Origin: Lacisediminihabitans profunda
GTDB lineage: Bacteria > Actinomycetota > Actinomycetes > Actinomycetales > Microbacteriaceae
Direction: 5' to 3'
Assembly (NCBI RefSeq): GCF_008040105.1
Contig: NZ_VRMG01000003.1
Span: forward strand, 222,018 to 286,017
DNA: 64,000 bases
A model generated the notes under the pieces. That model was not told the origin of the DNA. It ran no database searches and saw nothing but the letters and a program-made list of their open reading frames with translations. The position numbers and the translations under genes are program-made. Numbering within the stretch: the stretch's first letter is position 1; each line of letters begins with the position of its first letter. Of this stretch, positions 1-8,831 are shown one piece after another.

Positions 1-2304
1 TGGCAGTTGCGATCCGGCGTCGAGGCGCTCTACGCAAAGGAGGCGTACGACGTCTGGCCCGGCGAGCACTCACTGGTGATCACGGCGCCGACCAAGGAGA
101 TCGAACACCGGGGCGACGTGCTCAACCGGCCGACACTCACCGTGACGCTCTCCTCGCCGCTGCCCAACATCGTCGGGGTGCGGGTCGAGCACCACCAGGG
201 GGTGAAGGACGAACTCGCGTTCGACCTCGTGGGCGCCGAGGGCGGCCACGGAATCGTCGAGGTGCACGGTTCGTCGAGCACGCTGACGAGCGGCGATCTC
301 AGGGCGACGATCGCGGACGGCGCGCCCTGGAGCCTGAGCTTCAGCGGCGCCGGTCGGGAGCTCACGAGCAGCGGCATCAACTCGCTCGGCTACCTCAAGG
401 TGGACAAGAACGCCCAGGTCTATGGGGTGCCGGCCGGCAACGCGCGTGGGGCCGAGGTGGTGGGCCTCGCACCGAGCTACCTGCACGAGCGTCTCTCCCT
501 CGGCGTCGGCGAGCTCGTCTACGGCCTCGGCGAGCGGTTCGGCCCGCTCGTGAAGAACGGCCAGGTGGTGGATGTCTGGAACGCCGACGGCGGGACCTCG
601 AGCGAGCAGGCCTACAAGAACGTGCCGTTCTACCTCACGAACCGTGGCTACGGGGTGCTCGTGAACCATCCGGGACACGTCTCGTTCGAGGTCGGCTCGG
701 AGGCGGTCGAGCGGGTGCAATTCTCCGTCTCGGGCGAGAGCCTCGAGTACTACATCATCTACGGGCCCACCCCCAAGCAGATCCTGGAACGCTACACGGC
801 GCTCACCGGGCGCCCGGCATCCGTTCCGGCCTGGTCGTACGGGCTCTGGCTCTCGACGAGCTTCACCACGAGCTATGACGAAGAGACGGTGAACAGCTTC
901 ATCGACGGCATGGCCGACCGCGACCTGCCGCTCAGTGTCTTCCACTTCGACTGTTTCTGGATGCGCGAATTCAACTGGAGCGACTTCGAGTGGGACTCGC
1001 GCACCTTCCCCGACCCAGAGGGGATGCTCGCCAGGCTGCACGAGAAGAACCTGCACGTGTGCGTGTGGATCAACCCGTACATCGCGCAACGCGCCCCGTT
1101 GTTCGCCGAGGCAAAGGCGGCCGGCTACCTCGTGAAGAAGCCCAACGGCGACGTCTGGCAGTGGGACCTCTGGCAGGCGGGAATGGGCCTGGTCGACTTC
1201 ACGAATCCGGATGCCGTGGCCTGGTACCAGGGCAAGCTGCGGGTGCTGCTCGACCAGGGCGTCGACGCGTTCAAGACGGACTTCGGCGAGCGCATCCCGC
1301 TGGAGGTCGAGTACTTCGACGGGTCGAGCCCGGAGCGCATGCACAACTACTACACGCAGCTCTACAACCAGGCCGTGTTCGACGTGCTGCAGGAGCACCG
1401 CGGCGAGGGCGATGCCGTGCTCTTCGCGCGCTCGGCGACCGTCGGCGGCCAGAGCATGCCCGTGCACTGGGGCGGCGACTCCACCTCCACCTATGAGTCG
1501 ATGGCGGAGACGCTGCGCGGCGGCTTGTCGCTCGCCCTCAGCGGCTTCGGTTTCTGGAGCCACGACATCGGCGGATTCGAGGGCACACCGGATGCCGGGG
1601 TCTTCAAGCGGTGGACGGCCTTCGGCCTGCTCTCGAGCCACAGCCGATTCCATGGCAGCCAGTCCTACCGGGTGCCGTGGGCCTTCGACGAGGAGGCCGT
1701 TGAGGTGACCCGGCTCTTCACCAGGCTCAAACTCGCCCTCATGCCGTACCTCTACGCGGCGGGCCTCGAGGCGACGGCCACCGGCACGCCCGTGCTCCGG
1801 CCCATGCAGCTCGAGTTCGCCGACGATCCGGCCACCGGCTACCTCGACCGGCAGTACATGCTCGGCGCCGACCTGCTCGTCGCCCCGGTGTTCACAGCCG
1901 ACGGCACCGTCGAGTTCTACCTGCCGGCCGGCACGTGGACCAACTACTTCACCGGCGAGACGGTCGCCGGTCCGGGTTGGCGCACCGAGACGCACGGCTT
2001 CGACAGTCTGCCGCTCTACGTGCGAGACGGAGCGGTGATCCCGATCGGCTCCCGGGACGACCGGCCGGACTACGATTATCTCGACGGGCTCACGGTGAGG
2101 GTCTACCCGAGCTCGCTGCCCCAGGGGGAGAGCGAGCGGCGGGTAACCGTGACGACTCCGACCGGCGAGGACGCGACCTTCACGGTTCGGCGTGTGGGCG
2201 GGGTCTCGACCGTCGAGTCCGCATCGAGCAAGGTCTGGTCGGCGGCCGCGGCCAATGGGACGCCCGTGGTCGCAGAATTGGGAAAGGCAGAACTCCGAGC
2301 GTGA
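1..2304 (+). CDS. yicI: Alpha-xylosidase, GH31 (YicI type), 5'-partial
   Basis: Releases alpha-xylose from the non-reducing end of xyloglucan-type oligosaccharides (isoprimeverose). The reading frame is open to base 1, and the first in-frame start (TTG at 7) lacks about ten N-terminal residues of the E. coli YicI family, so the true start lies left of the window. Counting from the TTG, a beta-sandwich N-domain (to about residue 260) precedes the (beta/alpha)8 barrel. The nucleophile is Asp425 in KTDFGER and the acid/base is Asp491 in HWGGD; the YicI hallmarks HFDCFWM and GFGFWSHDIGGF are also present. No signal peptide is visible, so it is probably cytosolic and acts on imported oligosaccharides. 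The stop is 28 bp before an ROK regulator, probably in the same transcript. Confidence 0.93.
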   Translation, partial: WQLRSGVEALYAKEAYDVWPGEHSLVITAPTKEIEHRGDVLNRPTLTVTLSSPLPNIVGVRVEHHQGVKDELAFDLVGAEGGHGIVEVHGSSSTLTSGDLRATIADGAPWSLSFSGAGRELTSSGINSLGYLKVDKNAQVYGVPAGNARGAEVVGLAPSYLHERLSLGVGELVYGLGERFGPLVKNGQVVDVWNADGGTSSEQAYKNVPFYLTNRGYGVLVNHPGHVSFEVGSEAVERVQFSVSGESLEYYIIYGPTPKQILERYTALTGRPASVPAWSYGLWLSTSFTTSYDEETVNSFIDGMADRDLPLSVFHFDCFWMREFNWSDFEWDSRTFPDPEGMLARLHEKNLHVCVWINPYIAQRAPLFAEAKAAGYLVKKPNGDVWQWDLWQAGMGLVDFTNPDAVAWYQGKLRVLLDQGVDAFKTDFGERIPLEVEYFDGSSPERMHNYYTQLYNQAVFDVLQEHRGEGDAVLFARSATVGGQSMPVHWGGDSTSTYESMAETLRGGLSLALSGFGFWSHDIGGFEGTPDAGVFKRWTAFGLLSSHSRFHGSQSYRVPWAFDEEAVEVTRLFTRLKLALMPYLYAAGLEATATGTPVLRPMQLEFADDPATGYLDRQYMLGADLLVAPVFTADGTVEFYLPAGTWTNYFTGETVAGPGWRTETHGFDSLPLYVRDGAVIPIGSRDDRPDYDYLDGLTVRVYPSSLPQGESERRVTVTTPTGEDATFTVRRVGGVSTVESASSKVWSAAAANGTPVVAELGKAELRA

Positions 2305-2332
2305 CACCGGGCAGCACAGAGCGGTCGACGGC

Positions 2333-3547
2333 ATGACCACGGCCGAGGCGTCGCTGGGGGGACGCGGGAACAGCAACGACCACGTTCGCCGACACAACCT
2401 GTCGGTGATCCTCGGGCTCGTCCATCGCCACCGCGGCCTCTCGCGTTCCCTGCTCACCCGTCAGACCGGACTCAACCGTTCCACCATCGCCGCCCTGGTC
2501 GCCGAACTCGTGAGCCTCGACCTCGTGATGGAGGTCGACCCGGACGCCAGCAACCAGGTCGGCCGCCCGAGCCCCGTCGTGCGCCCCAGCCCTCACACCA
2601 TCGGGATCGCGGTCAACCCCGAGATCGACGCCGTGACGGTGGGAATCGTCGGACTCGGTGGCACGGTCATGAAGCGGGTGCGCTACCCGGTCGACCACAC
2701 GCCGTCCGTGCGCGAGGCCGTCGACATCAGCGCTGCCGTCATCGCCGGGATGCGGGCGGAGCTCGACCCGAGGTACACGACGACCGGGATCGGCGTGGCG
2801 GTGCCGGGGCTCGTGCGCACCCAGGACGGACTGGTCCGGCTCGCGCCCCACCTCGGCTGGGAGGACGAGCCGTTCGCCGAGCTGCTCGAGGAGGCGACCG
2901 GCCTCACGGTGGTGGCCGCCAACGACGCCCACCTCGGCACGCTCGCGGAGAGCACCTTCGGCGCCGGACGAGGGGTGACCGACCTCATCTACCTCAACGG
3001 CGGGGCGAGCGGCATCGGCGGGGGAATCATCTCGGGCGGCAAGCCGCTCGGCGGCGCGGCCGGCTATGCCGGCGAACTCGGCCACACCCTCGTCAACAGC
3101 CACGGCGCCCCCTGCCACTGCGGGGCCGAAGGCTGCCTGGAGACCGAGGTGCGCCGCGAACGCCTCCTCGCACTCGTGGGCCTCACGAATGCCGACGGGG
3201 ACGAGCTCGAGGCCGCACTGGTCGCGTCCACCGACCCGGCGGTGCTCGCCGAGGTGCATCGTCAGCTGGGTTTTCTGGCCGTGGCGCTGCGCAACGCCAT
3301 CAACACCCTCAACCCCGAGCTCATCATCCTCGGCGGGTTCCTCGCGTCGATCTATGCCGTGGACCCGGCGCACCTCGACGGGCTACTGGCCAGACAGCCG
3401 CTCAAGGCGTCGCGCGAATCGGTGCGGGTCACCCGCGCCGAGCTCGGGGCGGACCTGCTCATCATCGGCGCCGCCGAACTCGCCTTCGAGGCCCTCCTGG
3501 CCGATCCGGCGAACTTTCGCGCGTCTGCCGCGCCCTCGGCGGAATAG
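2333..3547 (+). CDS. ROK-family transcriptional regulator (XylR-like)
   Basis: 404 aa. An N-terminal winged helix (about residues 20-75, with LSRSLLTRQTGLNRSTIAALV) is fused to an ROK sugar-kinase-like domain that senses a sugar. The zinc motif CHCGAEGCLE (C-x-C-G-x-x-G-C) is intact, as is a glycine-rich GGASGIGGGII stretch. ATG 2333 was chosen because longer in-frame starts run inside the 3' end of the upstream xylosidase gene and have no family-like sequence. Its position directly after the alpha-xylosidase suggests control of xylose or xyloside genes lying to the left. The ligand is inferred from context only. Confidence 0.88.
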   Translation: MTTAEASLGGRGNSNDHVRRHNLSVILGLVHRHRGLSRSLLTRQTGLNRSTIAALVAELVSLDLVMEVDPDASNQVGRPSPVVRPSPHTIGIAVNPEIDAVTVGIVGLGGTVMKRVRYPVDHTPSVREAVDISAAVIAGMRAELDPRYTTTGIGVAVPGLVRTQDGLVRLAPHLGWEDEPFAELLEEATGLTVVAANDAHLGTLAESTFGAGRGVTDLIYLNGGASGIGGGIISGGKPLGGAAGYAGELGHTLVNSHGAPCHCGAEGCLETEVRRERLLALVGLTNADGDELEAALVASTDPAVLAEVHRQLGFLAVALRNAINTLNPELIILGGFLASIYAVDPAHLDGLLARQPLKASRESVRVTRAELGADLLIIGAAELAFEALLADPANFRASAAPSAE

Positions 3548-3679
3548 ATCCGACCTCTCGTCGTTATGCTTTAACCGGGGCTCTCATCGTTGCGGGATTC
3601 CCTGCACTGGCGCCCGCCCACTCATCGGATTTGCGGCGCTCGTCCTGCCATCCGCCCCCCCTTGCTAGGAATATTGCCC

Positions 3680-4909
3680 GTGACGATTGTCGTTCACCCG
3701 GGAGACTCGCTCTCTCGCCGCCAAAGGCTCGTCTACATCGTCGTGCTCGGGGCGCTGACCGCCCTCGGGCCTTTCACCATCGACCTGTACCTGCCGGCGT
3801 TTCCGGCGCTACAGGGCGACCTCGGCGTGAGCACGGCCGCGATCCAGCTCACGCTCACCGCCACCACTATCGGCTTCGGGGTAGGGCAGCTGCTCGTCGG
3901 TCCCTGGAGCGACACGGTCGGGCGCCGCTGGCCGCTCATCATCGCGAGCATCGTGCACGTCTCGGCGAGCCTCGGCGCGGCCCTCGCCCCCGACATCTTC
4001 TGGCTCGGCGGATTCCGCATCATGCAGGGCATGGGAGCGGCGGCCGGCGGCGTGGTGGCGATGGCCATGGTGCGCGACCTCTTCGGCGGCCTGCCGCTCG
4101 TGCGGATGCTGTCGAGGCTCGCGCTGGTGAGCGGCCTCGCGCCGATAGTGGCGCCCGTGATCGGGTCGCAGTTGCTGCGATTCGTCGACTGGCGCGGCAT
4201 CTTCGTCTTCCTGGTCGCGTACGGCGTCTTTGTGGTGCTCGCGGCGATCTTCTTCATCGTCGAGACCCTGCCTCCGGCGCGGCGCAGGGATGCCGGACAC
4301 GGCACCGCGCTTCAGCGCTACCGGTCGATCTTCAACGACCGCGTCTTCATCGGGGTCGCGGTGATCGGCGGCATGACCTTCTCCGGCCTGTTCTCCTACC
4401 TCTCCTCGTCGTCCTTCCTGTTCCAGGACGTCTACGGGCTGAATGCGCAGCAGTACGGCCTTCTCTTCGCGGTCAACTCCGTGGGCGTGGTCTTCGGCGT
4501 GCAGGCCAGTTCGCGGCTCGCGCGCCGGATCGGTCCCCAGTGGATCCTGGCGGTATCGACAGCCGTGATGTTCGTGGCGTCTGTCGCGATCGTGCTGCTC
4601 GACTCGCTGCACCTCGGTCTGTTCGGCATCCTGATCCCGCTCTGGTTCTTCATCATGGCGTGCGGATTCTCCTTCCCGCTGCTGCAGGTTCTCGGGCTGG
4701 TCAACCACGCGGGCGAGGCCGCGACGGCCGCGTCGGTTCTCGGGGCGGTGAACTTCGGGCTCGCCGGCCTGATCTCGCCAATCGTCGGACTTTTCGGCAT
4801 CCACAATGCGGTGCCGATGGGCACGGTCATGGCCTTCACGGCGCTCGTGTCGATCGGCGCGCTCTGGCTGATCGTTCGGCCGCGCACGGTGCCCGCGCTC
4901 GCGCGCTGA
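3680..4909 (+). CDS. MFS transporter, Bcr/CflA drug-resistance subfamily
   Basis: 409 aa with about twelve hydrophobic segments. The first-loop MFS motif is present as GPWSDTVGRRWP, and the start TIDLYLPAFPALQGDLGVS is characteristic of Bcr/CflA proton-driven exporters. GTG 3680 was chosen because it is preceded by AGGA at 3667-3670 and gives the normal family length; the longer frame to 3590 adds a non-family tail. The exported compound cannot be told from sequence (bicyclomycin, sulfonamide and chloramphenicol are known for relatives). It lies 132 bp after the ROK gene, and no shared function is evident. Confidence 0.88.
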   Translation: MTIVVHPGDSLSRRQRLVYIVVLGALTALGPFTIDLYLPAFPALQGDLGVSTAAIQLTLTATTIGFGVGQLLVGPWSDTVGRRWPLIIASIVHVSASLGAALAPDIFWLGGFRIMQGMGAAAGGVVAMAMVRDLFGGLPLVRMLSRLALVSGLAPIVAPVIGSQLLRFVDWRGIFVFLVAYGVFVVLAAIFFIVETLPPARRRDAGHGTALQRYRSIFNDRVFIGVAVIGGMTFSGLFSYLSSSSFLFQDVYGLNAQQYGLLFAVNSVGVVFGVQASSRLARRIGPQWILAVSTAVMFVASVAIVLLDSLHLGLFGILIPLWFFIMACGFSFPLLQVLGLVNHAGEAATAASVLGAVNFGLAGLISPIVGLFGIHNAVPMGTVMAFTALVSIGALWLIVRPRTVPALAR

Positions 4910-4922
4910 GCCGTTCGGCTTC

Positions 4923-4932
4923 ACAACGTTGT
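4923..4932. promoter_or_regulatory. Predicted LacI-family operator upstream of the LacI gene
   Basis: Perfect 10-bp palindrome ACAACGTTGT with the central CG typical of LacI-family sites, 61 bp before the regulator's start codon. The same core recurs twice before the downstream importer operon (6076-6100), which supports autoregulation. Confidence 0.7.
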
Positions 4933-4993
4933 AAAGTCGCAGCAGGGAACGATCTCAGCCACCCGGAAACGCTGAGGACCAGGAGCCGCAGGC

Positions 4994-6016
4994 ATGTCCA
5001 TCACGATGCATGACGTCGCGCGGGTCGCCGGCGTGTCCATCAAGACGGTGTCGAATGTGATCAACGACTACCCGTACATCCGGGCCGAGACCCGCCAGCG
5101 TGTCCTCGACGCCATCGATTCCCTCGGCTATCGACCCAACCTGTCGGCGCGCGGTCTCAGGTCTGGCCGCACCGGGGTGATCAGCCTCATCATCCCGGAC
5201 CTGCGCAACGCGTACTTCGCCGAGCTGGCCGACTCGGTCATGCGCGCCGCGGCGACCAAGAACCTCTCGGTGATCATCGAACAGTCGGGGGACGACAGGG
5301 AAACCGAGCTCGCCCTTCTCCGCGGCCCGCGGATGCAGATGGTGGACGGGATCCTGTACAGCGTGCTCGCCCTCGGCGAGGACGACGCCCATCTGCTCGA
5401 CGACATCCGCACCCCGATGGTGCTTCTCGGCGAGCGCATCTTCCACGGCCCGACCGACCACGTGACCATGCGCAACACCGAGGGGGCGAGGGCGGCCACC
5501 GAACATCTCCTCTCGCTCGGGCGGCGTCGGATCGTCGCTCTGGGCGCCCACCGAGGCGAGGTGATCGGTTCGGCGGGCCTCCGGCTCACGGGCTATGCGG
5601 AGGCGCTGGCGGAGGCCGGCATCCCGGTTGACGACGCGCTCATCGGCGAAGTGGGGGGCTGGTTCAGGTCCGGCGGCGCGCAGGCGATGAAGCTCCTGCT
5701 GGACTCCGGGGTGCCGTTCGACGGGGTTGTCGCGTTCAACGACTCGATCGCGCTCGGCGCCATGCGCATTCTGCAGGAGGCCGGGCTGCGCATCCCTGAT
5801 GACGTCGCGGTCATCGGCTTCGACGACATCGACGAGACGCGATACACCCTCCCCACGCTCTCCACCATCAATCCGGGCCGGGACGAGATCGCCCGGGTGG
5901 CGGTGGACTACCTCGTGGAGCGGATCTCGAATCCCGAGGCCGAGATCCCTCCTCGCGAGTATCTGGCGGGTTTCACGGTGGTGCAGCGCGAGTCCACGAC
6001 GATCGTCGCACCCTGA
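4994..6016 (+). CDS. LacI-family transcriptional regulator
   Basis: 340 aa. The N-terminal helix-turn-helix plus hinge helix (MHDVARVAGVSIKTVSNVIN, then LGYRPNLSARGLRSGRT) is textbook LacI. A periplasmic-binding-protein-like sensor domain follows, with GVISLIIPDLRNAYFAEL and VIGFDDIDETRYTLPTLSTI. Start ATG 4994 has an AGGAGC box just upstream. It precedes an ABC importer and a GH51 arabinofuranosidase, so the effector is probably arabinose or an arabino-oligosaccharide (inference). ACAACGTTGT palindromes flank the gene on both sides, consistent with self-control and control of the importer operon. Confidence 0.93.
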   Translation: MSITMHDVARVAGVSIKTVSNVINDYPYIRAETRQRVLDAIDSLGYRPNLSARGLRSGRTGVISLIIPDLRNAYFAELADSVMRAAATKNLSVIIEQSGDDRETELALLRGPRMQMVDGILYSVLALGEDDAHLLDDIRTPMVLLGERIFHGPTDHVTMRNTEGARAATEHLLSLGRRRIVALGAHRGEVIGSAGLRLTGYAEALAEAGIPVDDALIGEVGGWFRSGGAQAMKLLLDSGVPFDGVVAFNDSIALGAMRILQEAGLRIPDDVAVIGFDDIDETRYTLPTLSTINPGRDEIARVAVDYLVERISNPEAEIPPREYLAGFTVVQRESTTIVAP

Positions 6017-6041
6017 GTTTCTGACACCTTCGCCAGAACGC

Positions 6042-6070
6042 TTGACACGCGAACCCGGTGACTGCATCAT
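6042..6070 (+). promoter_or_regulatory. Predicted sigma70-type promoter of the arabino-oligosaccharide importer operon
   Basis: A perfect -35 hexamer TTGACA (6042-6047) is followed after exactly 17 bp by CATCAT (6065-6070), matching the -10 consensus at 4 of 6 positions. Two LacI-type operators begin 5 bp downstream, where RNA polymerase starts, so repressor binding would block initiation. Confidence 0.65.
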
Positions 6071-6075
6071 GTTCC

Positions 6076-6100
6076 TACAACGTTTACCTACAACGTTGTA
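6076..6100. promoter_or_regulatory. Tandem LacI-family operators
   Basis: An imperfect copy TACAACGTTTAC (6076-6087) and a perfect 12-bp palindrome TACAACGTTGTA (6089-6100) lie in tandem with a 13-bp offset. They sit directly after the TTGACA/CATCAT promoter and match the site in front of the adjacent LacI gene. Confidence 0.75.
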
Positions 6101-6160
6101 AATCGCAGGCATACCGCAGCGTGTCATGCCGGGTGGACGACGAGTCAAGGAGGATTCGAG

Positions 6161-6331
6161 ATGGGAGTGTTGCCTTCGCGCACCCTCCGCTTCAAGCCCT
6201 CCTGCCGCCGGCAGGCCCCCCACGCATTGTCACCGCGTTGTTCGTGCGCGTACCTTCCGTCAGCCGCCCCGCCCCGACGCTCCGCGCCGGGCGTCGGTGG
6301 CATCGGCGGCCCGGACTCACAGCGGTCCTGA
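6161..6331 (+). CDS. Candidate 56-aa leader ORF in the importer 5' leader
   Basis: The roughly 290-nt untranslated leader between the operators and the binding-protein gene contains an ATG at 6161. A very strong Shine-Dalgarno AAGGAGG (6147-6153) precedes it with 7-nt spacing. The predicted peptide has 56 residues (starting MGVLPSRTLRF), is rich in Arg, Pro and Cys (three Cys within residues 15-29), and stops at TGA 6329-6331. I recognise no family. It could be a leader peptide, a small protein or chance. The ribosome site is the only positive evidence. Confidence 0.3.
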   Translation: MGVLPSRTLRFKPSCRRQAPHALSPRCSCAYLPSAAPPRRSAPGVGGIGGPDSQRS

Positions 6332-6387
6332 TAGCTGGCACCACCTTCAGACAACGAAGTCCAACGCACCATCGAAGGGAACACACA

Positions 6388-7755
6388 GTGAAGAAAAAGA
6401 CCATCGTCGCAGCGGTGTCCGCGCTCGCTCTCGCGGCCATGCTCGCCGCCTGCAGCAGCGGAGGCGGCAGCACCACCTCGTCCGGAACGAGCCCCAAGCT
6501 CACCAACTGCACCAACAAGATCGTCAACAAGAGCGCCCCGGAGGTCTCCGTCTGGGCGTGGTACCCCAACATGGCGAAGGTCGTCGACAACTTCAACAAC
6601 GGCCACAAGGACGTTCAGGTCTGCTGGACCAATGTCGGCCAGGGCGGCGACGAGTACACCAAGTTCCAGACCGGCATCTCCGCCGGCAAGGGCCTGCCGG
6701 ACGTCGTGATGCTCGAGGCCGACCACTTGGCCGGGTACGAGATCCAGAATGCGCTCGTCGACATCAGCAAGCTCGGCGCCGACAAGGTCAAGTCCAACTT
6801 CAGCGCGGGCGCCTGGAAGGATGTCTCGCAGGGCAGCGCGGTCTACGCCGCTCCCGTCGACGGCGGTCCGATGGCTCTCATCTATCGCACCGACGTGTTC
6901 CAGAAGTACGGCATCACCACCCCGCCTGCCACGTGGGACGAATACGCCGCCGATGCGGCCAAGGTGAAGGCGGCGGGCGGACCGATGTTCGGCGACCTCG
7001 GCGCCAACGTGCCGGCCAACCTCATGGCCCTCCAGATCCAGAAGGGTGCCGTGCCGTACAAGTACGACCTGAAGGACCCGAAGAAGCTCACGGTCAACCT
7101 CGCCGACCAGGCGTCCAAGGACGTGCTCGACTACTGGGCCGGACTCGTCAAGAAGGGTCTCGTCGGTACGCAGGACCAGTTCACGACGGACTACATCTCG
7201 GGCGTCGTCGGCGGCAAATACGCCACGTACACCTCGGCGGCGTGGGCTCCCGGCTACCTGACCGGCGCCGGTGTCGGCAAGGGTGACTCGAAGGGCGTCT
7301 GGGCGGTCGCCCCGCTGCCGCAATGGGACGCGGCAAACCCGGTCTCCGTCAACTGGGGTGGGTCCGCGTTCGCGGTCACGACTCAGGCGACCGACAAGAA
7401 GCTCGCCGCCGAAGTTGCCCTTGGACTGTACGCCGACCCGGACTCGCTCGCCGACGGCTGGAAGAACCAGGTCATCTTCCCGCTCAACCAGGGAGTGCTC
7501 AAGTCCGCCGACTTCATCAACAACAAGTCTGAATTCTTCAACGGGCAGACGGCGAACAAGGACGTCTACATCCCCGCGGAGAACGCCTACAAGGGCTTTG
7601 TCTACGCGCCGATCACCGTGTACTACTACGCGCAGCTCCAGGCGGAGACCGTGAAGATCAACGCGGGCAAGATCAGCGGTTCGGATGCGGCCACCGAGCT
7701 GCAGGCGAACATCGTGAAGTACGCCAAATCGCAGGGCTTCACGGTCACCGAGTAG
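6388..7755 (+). CDS. ABC sugar-binding lipoprotein (arabino-oligosaccharide type)
   Basis: 455 aa, extracytoplasmic family-1 solute-binding protein. The signal peptide KKKTIVAAVSALALAAML ends in lipobox LAAC with Cys22 as the lipid anchor. GTG 6388 was chosen because GAAGGGA lies 8 bp upstream and it starts exactly at the signal peptide; longer frames run through the leader. The mature part has the usual PDVVMLEADHLAGYEIQNALVDI region. It is the first gene of an operon with two permeases and a GH51 arabinofuranosidase, so arabinose-containing oligosaccharides are the likely cargo (inference). Transcription should be repressed by the LacI-type regulator through the sites at 6076-6100. Confidence 0.92.
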   Translation: MKKKTIVAAVSALALAAMLAACSSGGGSTTSSGTSPKLTNCTNKIVNKSAPEVSVWAWYPNMAKVVDNFNNGHKDVQVCWTNVGQGGDEYTKFQTGISAGKGLPDVVMLEADHLAGYEIQNALVDISKLGADKVKSNFSAGAWKDVSQGSAVYAAPVDGGPMALIYRTDVFQKYGITTPPATWDEYAADAAKVKAAGGPMFGDLGANVPANLMALQIQKGAVPYKYDLKDPKKLTVNLADQASKDVLDYWAGLVKKGLVGTQDQFTTDYISGVVGGKYATYTSAAWAPGYLTGAGVGKGDSKGVWAVAPLPQWDAANPVSVNWGGSAFAVTTQATDKKLAAEVALGLYADPDSLADGWKNQVIFPLNQGVLKSADFINNKSEFFNGQTANKDVYIPAENAYKGFVYAPITVYYYAQLQAETVKINAGKISGSDAATELQANIVKYAKSQGFTVTE

Positions 7756-7797
7756 CGGCGGCCCGAAGCGGCCTAGCCTGACCGAACCGGTCACCAT

Positions 7798-7831
7798 CCG
7801 GTCCCGGGGTCCCATCGGACTCCGGGACCGG
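7798..7831 (+). terminator. Intra-operon stem-loop between binding-protein and permease genes
   Basis: Fifteen-bp GC-rich arms (7798-7812 and 7817-7831, one G-T wobble) close a 4-nt loop CATC. No U-run follows, so it is unlikely to end transcription fully. Such hairpins commonly stabilise the upstream binding-protein mRNA and lower permease expression. Confidence 0.6.
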
Positions 7832-7865
7832 AACGCCCAACACCGACACCACTAAGGACTGGCGA

Positions 7866-8831
7866 ATGGCAAACGAAACAGCGGTCGCGGCACGGCCGCC
7901 GCTCCGCGGCACGGGGGCGACAGGCTCCCCAAGTCGAACGAGGCGCGGCTCCAGCCAACGGAGACGCTCAGCCACGGGATGGCTGTTCATCGGTCCGTTC
8001 GCGATCGTTTTCATCATCTTCCTCGTTGCACCGCTCGCGTACGCGTTCTACCTCAGCCTCTTCAGCAAGGGGCTCGCGACCGGCACGACCTTCACCGGCA
8101 TCGACAACTACGTCAAGGCCTTCACCGACCCGTCGTTCCTGGGCGGAATCTGGTTCGTACTGCGCTTCGCCCTCGTGCTCATCCCCGTGCAGATGGCCGT
8201 GTCGCTCTCGGCGGCCCTCGTGCTCGACGCCATCACGACCCGTTTCGCCCGCTTCGCCCGGCTCATGATCTTCCTGCCGTACGCCATCCCGGCCGTCATC
8301 GGGGCCCTCATGTGGGGCTTCCTCTACAGCCCGACGTTCGGACCGCTCCAACAGTTGTTCGGGCTCTTCGGTGCCAATGCACCGTTCCCGCTCAGCCCGG
8401 ACAACGTCTTCGGCGGGCTGATGAACGTGGTGACCTGGCAGTGGGCCGGGTACTACATGATCATCATCTATGCGGCCCTGCAGGGAATCGACCCGGCCCT
8501 CTACGAAGCGGCGAAGATCGACGGGGCCAACTCCTGGCAGGTCGCGATGCGGATCAAGGTTCCCCTGGTGAGCTCGGCGCTCGTGCTGATCCTCGTCTTC
8601 GCCCTTATCGGCACGCTGCAGTTCTTCACCGAACCCGCCATCCTGCGGCTCGTGTCGAACGGATCGATAACCCCGGACTTCACCCCGAACCTGTACGCCT
8701 ACAACCAGGCCTTCTCCTACGCGAACTTCAACTACGCGTCGGCGATCTCGTTCGCCCTCGGCATCATCGTCTTCATCGCCGTCTACATCTTCCTCTTCTT
8801 CACTCGCAAGCGCGGGAGCATCCTGTCATGA
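7866..8831 (+). CDS. ABC sugar transporter permease (MalF/UgpA type)
   Basis: 321 aa, inner-membrane permease with about six membrane segments. The cytoplasmic EAA loop is visible as YEAAKIDGANSWQVAMRIKVP, where the ATPase docks. An Arg/Ser-rich N-terminal tail (to about residue 38) precedes the first membrane helix. It is the second gene of the importer operon and overlaps the next permease by 4 bp (ATGA). Confidence 0.93.
   Translation: MANETAVAARPPLRGTGATGSPSRTRRGSSQRRRSATGWLFIGPFAIVFIIFLVAPLAYAFYLSLFSKGLATGTTFTGIDNYVKAFTDPSFLGGIWFVLRFALVLIPVQMAVSLSAALVLDAITTRFARFARLMIFLPYAIPAVIGALMWGFLYSPTFGPLQQLFGLFGANAPFPLSPDNVFGGLMNVVTWQWAGYYMIIIYAALQGIDPALYEAAKIDGANSWQVAMRIKVPLVSSALVLILVFALIGTLQFFTEPAILRLVSNGSITPDFTPNLYAYNQAFSYANFNYASAISFALGIIVFIAVYIFLFFTRKRGSILS

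Noticed and set aside
70..2457. 795-codon open frame on the minus strand opposite the alpha-xylosidase
   Set aside because: Arg/His/Val-rich antisense composition with no motif; the plus-strand GH31 protein is unmistakable. High GC content produces such frames.
6058..6387. Longer N-terminus of the first binding protein
   Set aside because: It would run through the operators and leader; the GTG at 6388 begins a classic lipoprotein signal with a ribosome site.
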